Below, in pieces: positions 46,256 through 56,831 of a stretch of 64,000 nucleotides of DNA (position 1 is the stretch's first letter; each line of letters begins with the position of its first letter). Source of the stretch: Chamaecyparis obtusa (lineage: Eukaryota > Streptophyta > Pinopsida > Cupressales > Cupressaceae); contig BSBK01005648.1 of NCBI GenBank assembly GCA_027943335.1, positions 1,105,001-1,169,000 of the forward strand, read 5' to 3'. The notes beneath the pieces are model-generated. The model was not told the DNA's origin, ran no database searches, and saw nothing but the letters and a program-made list of their open reading frames with translations. The position numbers and the translations under genes are program-made.

Positions 46256-47990
46256 AAAAGTAGGTTACGGCATAACCCAAAGCATACCTCTTAGATACTC
46301 AAATGTATCCTTAGGCAAAGGCTTTGTAAATATGTCCACTATCTGTTCCTTTGTGCTTATGTACTCCAGTCTGAATTCTTTTTTAGCAACTTTCTCTCTT
46401 ACAACATGATACTTGATCTCTATATGCTATTCTTAGAATGTAAAATAGGATTCTTAGACATACTAACTATACTGGTGTTGTTGCAATGTATGACAATAGG
46501 CTCAACAAACCTAATTCCAATATCCTTCAGCATCTGCTTCATCCAAATTATCTAGTTGCAATTTTTTGTTGTTGCTACATACTCTGCTTCTAATGTGCTC
46601 TATGAAATACAATTTTGCTTCTTTCTTAGCCAAGAAACTAATCTTCCTCCAAGAAAAAAGGCTCCACCACTGGTGCTTTTCTTGTCATCAACACTACCTC
46701 CCCAATCAGCATCTGTATATGCACATAGGGTACAATCATTAGATTTTTCATACCATAATCCATAGTCCATTGTACCTCTTAACTATCTCAGTATCCTCTT
46801 TACTGCTGCCTAATGTGACTCTCTAGGTTCATCTTGAAATCTTGCTACCATTCCAACTGAATGTTGTATATCTGGTCTAGTATGTGTTAAGTACTGCAAT
46901 CCTCCAATCATGGATCTATATTTCTTCTGCTCAATTGTCGGTGTTTCATCTTTGCTAGATAGTTTATGTCCTATAACCATAGGTGTTCCAACTAGTTTAC
47001 AATTCTCCATTCCAAATCTTTTCAGCAAATCATTTAAGTAATTTGTCTGACATACAAAGATACCATCACTATTTTGTGTTATCTGTAATCCAAAAAGTAT
47101 TTCATCTCACCAATCATACTCATTTCAAATTCAGTCTTCATTTCATTAGCAAATTTGTCACTAGCTTCATCTTCTCCTCCAAAGATAATGTCATCAACAA
47201 AAATAACTATAATCAACAAACCATTTTCAATTTCTTTTGTATACAGATTGCTATCAGTTGTTCCTTTAGTAAATCCCAATTTCAACAAATACTTATCCAA
47301 TCTAGCATACCAAGTTCTAGGTGCTTGCTTTAGTCCATATAATGTTTTTTTTAGTTTACATACCATGTCTCCTTCTTGAGTCAAAGGAAAACCTTTAGGC
47401 TGCTCAATGTAGACTTCTTCTTCCAATTCTCCATTCAAAAATGCTGACTTCACATCCATCTGATACACTTTGAATTTCTTAAAAGATGCATAGGCCAAGA
47501 ACATTCTTACTGCTTCAATTCTTGCCACAAGTGCAAAAGTTTCTTCATAGTCAATTCCTTCTTGCTACGAGTATCCTTTACAAACTAATTTTGCTTTGTT
47601 TCTTACTACTTCTCCTTGTTTATTCATCTTGTTTCTGAATACCCATTTAGTTCCAATCACATTCTTATCTTTAGGTCTAGGGACCAATTCCCATGTCTTG
47701 TTCTTTTCAATTTGATCTAGTTCTTCTTTCATAGCATTAATCCAATGTTCATCTTCACAAGCTTCACTAGTAGATTTAGGTTCAATTTGAGAAATTAAAC
47801 ATGAATGTACCTTATTTCGAGTCAGAACTCCTCTGTCCAAACTTCCAATAACTTGTTCAACAAGATGATGTCTTGATATATACCTGTTTGGTGTCATAGT
47901 TATATATCTTGCTTCAACTATAGATTCTTCTCTAGATTTCTCTCTGGTTTCTTCTGCATGACTCTCATTCAGTAATTCACTGTCAGTCTC
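46256..47990 (-). pseudogene. Copia reverse transcriptase and RNase H (broken)
   Basis: RT begins near 47800 with HWINAMKEELDQIEKN and continues with [19 protein letters not shown] near 47460, [12 protein letters not shown] near 47335 and the catalytic FVDDIIFG near 47190. A one-base frameshift lies in a T run near 47090. RNase H follows from about 46720 with ADWGGSVDDKKS-type sequence, ISxSTLEAEYVATT near 46590 and a second frameshift near 46430. It ends near 46256. TAG stops stand at GYS-QEG, ESH-AAV, CIS-STL and NCN-IIW, all at expected Gln. Confidence 0.9.
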
Positions 47991-48020
47991 ATAGAATAAT
48001 TTAGTAGTTTCAATGTTAGG

Positions 48021-48755
48021 CTAAGGATGAGGTTCTTCATCAAATTCATAGTCAAGCATTCTTTCCTGAATTTTAAACTTCTCATCAACTTTAACATTTG
48101 TGCTTTCAACAATAGTTTTAGTTCTCTTATTGTAACATCTATATGCTTTGCTCTTCAAAGAATATCCAAGAAAAATACCTTGATCACTTCTAGGATCAAA
48201 CTTTCCAATATCATGATCTCTCTTTATATAACATTTTCTTCCAAAAATTCTAAAATACTTAACTGAGGGTGCATGTCCAAACCATAGTTCATAAGGTCTC
48301 TTGTTTGTGTCTACTTTGATTTGTACTCTGTTCATTGTATATACTATTGTATTCACTGCTTCTCTCCAAAATGTCTTCGCCAAATCATTCTCAAATAACA
48401 TAGCTCTTGTTGCTTCAGTCACTGACCTATTTCTTCTTTCTGCAATACCATTTTGTTCAGGTGTTCTAGGGGCTGAAAACTGTCTCTTAATACCATTCAC
48501 TTCACAAAAAGTGTTAAACTCTCTAGAAGTAAATTCACCACCTCTATCAGATCTCAAACATTTAATCTTCATTCCAGATTCATTCTCAACTTTATTCTTA
48601 ATGATCTTAAACTTATCAAATGCTTCAGATTTTTCTTTCAAAAATGCAATCCACTTCATTCTTGTAAAATCATCAACAAGAATCATAAAATACATTTCTC
48701 CATAGCATCCTCTAGTCCTGGTAGGACCACTCAAGTCTGTATGAACAATCTCCAA
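48021..48755 (-). pseudogene. Copia integrase (core intact within this frame)
   Basis: Integrase core with the D-D-E residues visible: HTDLSGP near 48745, LRSDRGGEF near 48555 and PEQNGIAERRNR near 48450. The GKR-like C-terminal part includes RIFGRKCYIKR and GIFLGYS. It ends at a TAG (HP-PNIETT) near 48020, expected Gln. Confidence 0.9.
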
Positions 48756-48758
48756 CTT

Positions 48759-49469
48759 CTATGCCGATGTGAACATCTTACTAGGAAATGAACTTCTCTT
48801 TTGCTTAGCCATCACAAATTCTTTGGAAATCATGTTAGTAGGCTTCATAATTTTAGGCAAATCCCTTATTGCAAGTTTAGTACTTACTTTCACAATGTTA
48901 TCAAAGTTTATATGACAAAACCTTCTATGCCACAACCAACTGTCATCAATTTTAGTAATCAAACATGTCATCTCAATAGGATTCAATTGAAATATATTAC
49001 CTTTGGTTCTAGATCTAGTTCCAATTAGATTTTCATCTTTATCCTTTATCACACAAGTTTTCTCAGTTAACCAAACTTGATATCCCTTATTCACTAAATA
49101 TCCAACACTCAAAAGATTATGTTTCAATTCATCAACAAAGTAAACATCATCAGTATTAGTCTTTCCATCAAGAGTAATAGATCCTATACCTTTAATCAAA
49201 CAAGGTGCATTGTTACCAACTCTAACAATTCCTCCATCATAATTTTTAAACTTTATGAACTTCTTCATGTCACCAGTCATATGATGTGAACAACCACTAT
49301 CTATAATCCAATCAGCTTTCTTTTCAACTTGGGAAACTAATGCTTTTTCTTCCTTAATATCAAATTCATAATTTTCTTCTTTAATTGCTACAAATCCTAT
49401 TTCATCATTAATCTCAGTATCACTTTCACTCAAAGTTCTTTCTATACTAGCTTCAAGATCTTCATCATT
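48759..49469 (-). pseudogene. Copia protease and gag-pre-integrase region (broken)
   Basis: The aspartic protease motif WIIDSGCSHHMTGD lies near 49310. The pre-integrase zinc region has LWHRRFCHINFDNI near 48925. The frame ends at TAG 48756-48758 (TSA-KLEIVHTD), where the integrase would continue. Confidence 0.88.
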
Positions 49470-50372
49470 AGCATAATAACATTCCTTAGATCTTCTAGGC
49501 TTAAAATTATTTCTGTACTTCTTAACTCTCTTAGGACACTTAGATGCAAAATGACCATATTCTTGACAAGTCCAACATTTAAAAAATTTCTTACCATCTG
49601 GTTCTCTTTTCACAAGCAAGGCAATAGCTTCTTCAATCTTCTTATCTTCTTCATTTCTAGATCTTTTGTTGCTAGCATAATCTCCACTCACACTGGTACT
49701 TCTTGACAAAGTAGGATGAATATTAAGAGCACTTAATGTTGTCTCCATTCTAGGTAAGTCTCTTGATACCCTTAGGTTCATTTCTGTTGCTTCCAATCTT
49801 CCAAGAAGAGTCTCTCTTGTAAATTTTGTAGTACAAGGTATAACTTGTTCAATAATCTATGTTGTCTACTTAAATACAGGAGTCAATGTCCTTAGAATTT
49901 TCCATATCACTTCATTCTCTATCTTTGTTCCTCCACAAGCCTTTATTAATGCAAAAATTTCTGACATTCTACCAATATAGCTTCTAACAGATTCATCTTC
50001 CATCATTCTTATATCTTCAAATGCACATATCCAATTATGTAATCTAGCTCTCTTTGCATGTTCATCACCTTCAAAAGTAGAGTGTAAAGCTTTCCAAATT
50101 TCATGGGCTTTTGTTAAACATTTTATTTGACTGTATTCATTCTCTGGAAGTGCTGTCAAAAGTGCTTCTCTTGCAAGTATGTTACACATGAATAGATCTA
50201 GCTCATCTTTAGATCTTGTCTCAAGATTATCTTCTCCAATGATAGTATTCTCATTCTTTGTAATCAACCAATAACCTAGTCCTAAACATAGTAGATGTGT
50301 CTTCATCTTCTCTTTCCAGCTATCAAAATTTACTCCATCAAACTTAGGGCTTTCTTTCCTTTAATTCACCAT
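49470..50372 (-). pseudogene. Copia gag (broken)
   Basis: From the ATG at 50372 (MVN, then a TAA), with FDGVNFDSWKEKMKTHL, WKALHSTFEGDEHAKRARL and a single CCHC knuckle CWTCQEYGHFASKC near 49570. Two TAG stops stand close together near 49860 in FK-TT-IIEQ, both where Gln fits. Gag packages the RNA into particles. Confidence 0.88.
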
Positions 50373-50414
50373 GGATCTCCTTAAGCTGTTAAAATTTTCT
50401 TTCAAGGACCTACT

Positions 50415-50428
50415 GCTCTGATACCAAT
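50415..50428 (-). other. Primer-binding site of the copia element
   Basis: In the sense direction ATTGGTATCAGAGC directly after the 5' LTR, the unmutated tRNA-iMet type site shared with elements B, C and A2. Confidence 0.92.
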
Positions 50429-51636
50429 TGTTAGAAAGTAAAGTCCACCAAGATAACTAAGAGGGGGGCTGAATCAATTATCAGATAATTATAACCTTTA
50501 TCAACTTCAACAACATTTAACCATGTAAGCAATGTAATTACCAACCATAGAAAGATATTCATACACAATGACACAATAACACAAGATATGTTGACTAGGG
50601 AGCTTCTTGATCAAAGAGTAAACCCCGGTGGGAATGATGCCCACAAAAGATGCACTAATATGAATATTCCTTGTGAAAGGATGGACTCTATTAGGAGTCT
50701 TATGAAATACATTCAGTACATATGAATCCCTGTTAGGAGATTTTGAATCCCTGTTAAAAGATTCTAACCCTGTTAAGAGTTATGGAAGATAGAAGGACCC
50801 ACTGCCCAAACAGCTTCAAGGTAAGATCACTAAACACACTGTCAAAATGACCTTAATATTATTCAGTAGAATAATATGAAATATGTTACCTTCTTATTGT
50901 GCCAAACCACACTCTCTGCTACACCAGATCTCAATTCCAGATCTTTGTACTTCACATGTCTTCCTTCACAATTTCGCTTTCACAACTTCATTAGCTCTTT
51001 TCTTCACTTCATGCTTACATTCGCATTCAACCATACCATACTCACACTTTTTTCACATTGCTACTCTTATTCCTTGAATATCAAACAAAGAAAAACATTC
51101 CTTCCTTTATACCACACTCAAATAATTACAAATGAGTCGGCACACAAATACAAAATAAAAGTTTCCACACTCTACATCAGAATTACACAAAACTATCAGC
51201 TTCTAGATGTAATAACTCTTCACTCGTGTGACCTAAAATTTTTCACTGTGAACCATGTCACAATCAATGTGTCTCAACCTTCCCTTTAACTATGAAAAAT
51301 TAGATTCCATCCTGATTAGGAGATATCATCCGATTTCCACAAACCGCTACTTAGGAACACTGCCTGAATACTGCTTCCACCAAAATGCTCATAACTTTTA
51401 TGAATAAATGAATTTTTGTCTACACTCTTAACCATAAAAAAATAACATATCAAAGAATATAACCTCAACATCACATAGCCGTATCTGCAATATCTCATGT
51501 GCGCTAATCAAAACACTGTCTGCTTCTCTGCTAGTCTCCAGAAGATCACTGTGTTGACATCAATGACAATCATAGTCATGAATGCAACAACAACTGCTAT
51601 AGAATGACTGCCAACATCCAACATTCATTCCTAACA
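50429..51636 (-). repeat. 5' LTR of the copia element
   Basis: 1208 bp, partner of 44682-45895. The same hairpin row lies at 50685-50781, GTGGG/CCCAC at 50628-50644, and the terminal hairpin at 50452-50458 with 50476-50482 (one T-G pair on the sense strand). Confidence 0.93.
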
Positions 51637-51641
51637 AAAAG
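51637..51641. repeat. Target-site duplication AAAAG (right)
   Basis: Identical to 44677-44681. Confidence 0.9.
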
Positions 51642-52203
51642 TGGTAGCAAAAAATCCATCACAAAATCCAAAAGAGCCTATCGATACACAATGAAAGAAA
51701 CCTACAAAACCTACTTGTTAAAATTATGGAAAGCATGGTCACACATCAAATATCTATAGAAGTAGATTGGTCAACACTCCAAGTGGTACACTCTTTAATG
51801 AACACTATTACAATTGCAATAAGTTTGGACATCAGGAAAGAGAATGCAGATCAAGATCCAATAGCATATCATTTGGAGGAAGTTTCACAGGTTACTATTA
51901 CACATGCAATTGATACGAACATAAAGATGAACATTGTAGATCAAGAATTTTACTGATAAGAGCACTGACCAAACTGATAAGCACATTAAGAAGAGATGTA
52001 AATATTCCAGCTATGTGCAACATTTGTGGAAACTTTGGACATATGGAGATGAACTATAGATTAAGGAATCCAAGAGGAAATTTAGGACCATGGAGATCAA
52101 CTAGTATGGTATGTTTTATCTATCACAAGTATGTACATATTGCACAAAATTGTAGATACCAACAATCTAGAAATGTGGATAATAAAGGAAAAGTTGTAAT
52201 CTA
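51637..52203 (+). pseudogene. ORF1 of element A2, zinc-knuckle part (broken)
   Basis: Five knuckle-like motifs in about 160 codons: a worn C-x-NYGKHGHTSNIY near 51720, YYNCNKFGHQEREC near 51810, YTCN-x-YEHKDEHC near 51900, CNICGNFGHMEMNY near 52015 and CFIYHKYVHIAQNC near 52115. Most have lost one Cys, often Cys to Tyr (G-to-A), and one Gly. 52204-52900 between ORF1 and ORF2 holds no recognisable domain. Confidence 0.72.
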
Positions 52204-52899
52204 GAACATGTGAAAATTAATGTGAAGACAAAGTGGATCAAGAAGGAGAAAGTTAGTGAGAAAGAATAAATCCCTCTAACCTCTAGGGAAGAGGACTCAT
52301 CATCAAACTAAGAAAGTAATTTTTTGCTTAGGGACCAATAAGAAATTTCTAAATTTATTTTTCCCTTGATAAGATAAGTTAGGATGGATCACACGTTAGC
52401 ATATTATAGATATAGTAGAACTCATACTAGACACACTTAATGGAAATCCATTAGTATTGGATATCACTGCTTTATCATTTTGAAGATAAATATTTATCGA
52501 TGAAAAAATTTCACTATCAGAGTGAAAAGAAGGTAATTGGTAGAAAAGCATCCCTATCAGACAAAAGAGACAACTATCGGCAAAAAAGTTACTTTTGAAG
52601 ACATGTATTTCCTAAATAGCCATTTGCACACTTTTTGGTAAATAAATACACATCGGCACTATTCATTTGGTACCTTATTTTCTAAAGAAATCATTTGAGA
52701 AACATCTAAGAGTGTAGAGAAGTCTATTGCAAAGTATGATCAAAAAGAAATTATTATAGAAGTGATCAAAAATACTTTTGTGCCCTAGTTTAGAAGAGTC
52801 AGTAGAAATGTAGAGAAATCACTAGAAGATGACTTATATTTAAAAAATCATTTGAGCACAAAGGCAGAACATATTCAAAACCATGTAGTCATAAGCATC

Positions 52900-55800
52900 A
52901 ATGATGAACCAACACCAAGATTTAAATTGTGCCCATTGAAGGCAGTGGAGAAAGATAATGTTAGACCCCTATCATCATTATGTTAGAGAGCCATGCTTAT
53001 AGAGGATATCAAAAATTTTATTCACAAAAAGGTTGTAGAATTGGGAGATGAGGAGATCAATAAAATATACTACAAAGAGTTGAGCATTGATGGAAACCTA
53101 AAGGAAGAGCACAAACAATTGGAAAAAAAAGGATTAATGCATATGGTATTTCTACCAAAATTCAATGAAGAATGGATCATGTATGTACTTAGTCACATAC
53201 ATGAATAATTTATGTGGTTAGACAAGGAGAATCCAATCAATATAATGAAATACCTAATTCATATGGTCATTGGCTTACCGGTGAAAGGAAAATAATGCAC
53301 ACTTTCAATACGAAACATGGAAGAGATGAGGAAAATAACTGAGACATGTAAAGATGGAAGATCTATGAGAGTAGACAAGGTCAAGGACTTGGAAACACAA
53401 TTTTTAATAGTGATCATTGGTTACAAAGTCTACCAATCTAGTCGAACAAATAGTGTACTCGGTAGTGTTGTGTATGAAACCTATGAGATAGAAAAGCAAG
53501 GAAAATCCTATGATTTGGTAGACATGTTTCGGACACAAGTATTTGTAAATATGAATCAACTGCAAAGCGATCAAAAGAAAGAAGTTTAGTATGGATCATT
53601 TCTTTTTTTTTTATACTTTTATCTGAAGAATTTATTCCCAAGCATAGGACAAGTAAATTGGAAAATAGATAGACCAATAATTTATGAAATCAATGATTAT
53701 ATTTCATAATTACATGAAGAATACAATCAAATCATGTGGGAATATTTTAAGTAATTTCAAATCAAAATGAAAAAATGCTATTGGATACCCCATTGTTAGT
53801 AGAGAAGTATAGAGATACTATTTTCTTTGTAGTGGATACTGACACATGCAGGATCCAACCTGTGTAACCAATAACATCTTGGGTTCCAGCATTTGGATAT
53901 GAAGTCACTGAGGACATTGTAGTGAGATGTGTAGATCACATACTGAGTTTACCTATTGATAGAAAAGCTAAAAAATTTGGAACATATGAAGAAGCATATG
54001 AAAGAATAAAATTTGAATCACAAAGCCAAATATTTTGAATAATAAAGAGAAAATGTTGAAGATTTTGACAATAAAGTATGGAGAAAGTGACACTTCCAGC
54101 TATTCATGAGATTGAGGAAAGTGTCGAAGAGGAAACAGAACTAAGAATGCTAAGTACTATCGGAAGGAAAGGAAAAGAAGCATTGGAGATAGAAGAAACT
54201 CCAACAAATAAAATAATTAAAAGGAATAAATATCAACCTTCTAAGCAAGAAATAATAACTACAAGGAGTCAAGCGAAAAATCCACCGACAAAGAAGCAAC
54301 AGACTAAAGCTAAAGAAGGAGAAGATATAGAATCTGAGAAGGAAATAATAACATGGGGAAAGAAGTCAACAAGGAAATAGTTCAAGATAGTGATAGATCC
54401 TACAGAGATGGCTCAATACATTAATGAGACAAGACTGGTTGGAAGAATCAACCCTACGATATTTGCAAAACTTTTGGAGGTAGAGAAATAACTAATTGAA
54501 GGTACAATTGTGAAACATTTCCATACATACAACAAGTACCCTAGAGATATCAAAGATAATGTACAATGAGAACTTTATGAAATGCTACTTTTTAAATGAA
54601 ATTGAGCATATCACAGAGTGGAAGAGAAAATATAAAAAGTGTTGAAGCAACTTATTCCACATTTATCTAATAATGATATAGAGATTTTTGCAGAGAAGCA
54701 TAAAAGAGAATTCAGAATGAAGACATTGAAAACTATGGCATTAGTAAATGAAGAACCAAAATTGGAGCATGATATTACATAGTTATGGAAGGAGATACTA
54801 CATAAAGCACAAGAGATAGCCTACTCAAAGGAAGGACCTTCCTCAATTGATGAAACATTCTCGGTCAATGAACTAATCAGTAATGCACCTAGTGCACCTG
54901 ATATGCAAAAGGAAAAGGATAAAATAATTATAGAAGATATTACTAAGGAAATGGAGAAGCAGGAAGTTGCAGTACAAATGCCTACAGAAAGATAATCTAG
55001 AAAGATTGACACATCTGTCAAAATATATATTAAGAAAGAAACTGTAGGAACTGATAAGGATACACAAGATCAACAGGGCACTATATTCATCACACATCAA
55101 GAAGAGTTACCAGAACATACCCTCCAAATCACTGAAGATATATTGCAAGAGATGAAGAAACAAGAAGTATCAAGAACAAATGATAAGACCCTAATATAAA
55201 ATAAACAAAAAATTTTACCAATTAAACAACCACAAGTCAATACGAACAAGGAACAATCAGCTGAGAACCAATAGGAAATAGGACATACCGGAAGTAAAGA
55301 TAAGGATAGGAGTGATACCAGTTAGAAAGTACCAGAAGATTCAAGAAAATATGAATCAAGTAAAAAAAATGACAAGGATGAGAAGAAAGGAAAAGATAAG
55401 AAAGGTGGGGATAAAAATAATGATGAATAAAAGGATAAAGATGTTGATGAGTGAACAGAGACCAAAGGAAAAAGAAAGCGTGAAGAAAAAGATGAAGATA
55501 AAGACAAAGAAGTAGATAGTGACAATCCTTAATTTTTTATTCTAAAACAAGATCCAAGAAAGATGAAGAAGAACAAGCACAAAGAGGAATATGCAAGAGT
55601 ATTTCATTTGAAGGCAAAAATGGATAAGGAAATAGAAAAGAACTTAAAGAGATGATTTCTCAACATGACACTCAACATATTTGAGGACTTGATGCCAGAT
55701 ATAAATGTTGATGAAGAATACTCACTAGAGAAGAAATTAAAGGTGTATATTGATCATATCAGTGGATCTAGAAATGAACTAGGCTGGTAGATAGAAATAG

Positions 55801-56353
55801 AAGCACTAAATAAACTAGAAAATAAACTTGTACAGAAGTTATTGACAAAGCTAGTAGTTTTAAAAGTAGAAATATCAAAGGTAATTGAAGTTTTGAAGGA
55901 AATTTTGACAAAATCTATAGTAATGTACAGAAAGTTATGCAATTTTGTGAAATTTACAAAGGATATAGATAGTAAGATTATAGGTGCTCACAATGAGCTA
56001 GTGTAGCATATCAGCACCCTACAACCGACAATGACAAATTTTGTGGGGCATTCAAAAAATATGAGATAATTAATCTCGAAGGAACAGGAATCAGTAGTAG
56101 AGAAAGATAGACAGCGTATGAGGATTTTGGAAATACAAGGTATAATCACACCTCATATTGCTATAATGAAAGCCAATATTGAAGCAGTAGAGAAAACTAT
56201 ACAGACACCAGAACTAAGTTTTGTGGACATCTTAGAAGAGCTAACATCTTATCTTAATGGAAATATTATTGGTTTGAATGCATTAAAATATTCATGGAAC
56301 ACTATTTTTCATAAGACAAGAGACAGGTACAAGTTCATCGTGGAGAATCTATA
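52900..56353 (+). pseudogene. ORF2 of element A2 (broken)
   Basis: Shares landmarks with B and C: INDEPTPRF near 52903 (compare MDEP in C), EEWIMYVLSHIHE near 53170 and YLIHMVIGLPVKGK near 53250. YKVYQSSRTNSVLGSVVYE near 53425 and SWVPAFGYEVTEDIV near 53880 follow. A basic/acidic low-complexity stretch occupies 54080-54380 and another 55300-55530. The end (56118-56353) is helical. It carries many stops and at least two frameshifts. There is no pol domain, and the function is unknown. Confidence 0.68.
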
Positions 56354-56581
56354 GGAACTGTACACCCTGACAAGTGTATATATATCATTCGGCATTAATT
56401 TCCAAAAAAGGGGGAGAAGTAAAGTAGTAAAAGGGAGAAGCAAGAAAAAGGAGGAGAAGCAAGTAAAGAAGTGTGAAGAAAAAGAGAAAATTATCATAGG
56501 GGGAGATATCAACAACGAATAGTTTTTGAAAATTTTGAGAGACAGAGAAGAATCCGAGAATTTGAGTTTTTTCCATCAATG

Positions 56582-56595
56582 CCAAAGGGGGAGAT
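56582..56595 (+). other. Polypurine tract of element A2
   Basis: CCAAAGGGGGAGAT before the 3' LTR, preceded by CATCAATG. Two more GGGGGAGA motifs lie near 56408 and 56500. Confidence 0.85.
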
Positions 56596-56826
56596 TGTTG
56601 TAAATTTAAGGATAATTTCCATCATTGATGTCAATTATCACTAATGTATAGAGTTATACCATCGAAAAGCTAAAGGAGTTATCGGTAATATAGAGAAGAC
56701 TATCGGTAAACTAGGACTAAATCTATATGTTTGAGATTAAGAGTTTGAATTAATATACACCTGTTAGTATTGATTCACCAACCCCCCCCCCCCCCCACTC
56801 TTAATACCTAATCTTTCCAATCAACA
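56596..56826 (+). repeat. 3' LTR of element A2
   Basis: 231 bp. Terminal hairpin TTAGTATT (56764-56771) with AATACCTAA (56803-56811) around a run of 15 C. Both arms differ from the 5' LTR by one base each, and pairing is kept. Confidence 0.9.
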
Positions 56827-56831
56827 ATTCC

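Larger units (their letters stand above)
44682..51636 (-). mobile_element. Full-length Ty1/copia retrotransposon (innermost level of the nest)
   Basis: 6955 bp, LTRs starting TGTTAG and ending CTAACA in both directions. A perfect five-base duplication AAAAG stands at 44677-44681 and 51637-51641. It encodes gag, protease, integrase, RT and RNase H in copia order on the minus strand. It sits in ORF1 of element A2. All frames carry stops. Confidence 0.95.
43718..56826 (+). mobile_element. Pol-less LTR retrotransposon, element A2 (middle level of the nest)
   Basis: Short LTRs of 234 and 231 bp on the plus strand, a primer site after the left one and a polypurine tract before the right one. The flanks TTTCC (43713-43717) and ATTCC (56827-56831) agree at four of five bases. 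Without the copia insertion it is about 6.15 kb. It encodes ORF1 with up to five zinc knuckles and a long ORF2 homologous to those of B and C. No pol motif was found. Confidence 0.88.

Noticed and set aside
47155..49028. Several plus-strand open frames across 46983-49028.
   Set aside because: They are antisense shadows of the copia pol gene, whose minus-strand frames carry clear RT, integrase and protease motifs.
55312..55525. Opposite-strand open frames rich in Ser/Phe or Lys over 55312-55525 and 58244-58558.
   Set aside because: They are mirror readings of the low-complexity Lys/Glu hinge of ORF2 in A2 and C, not separate genes.
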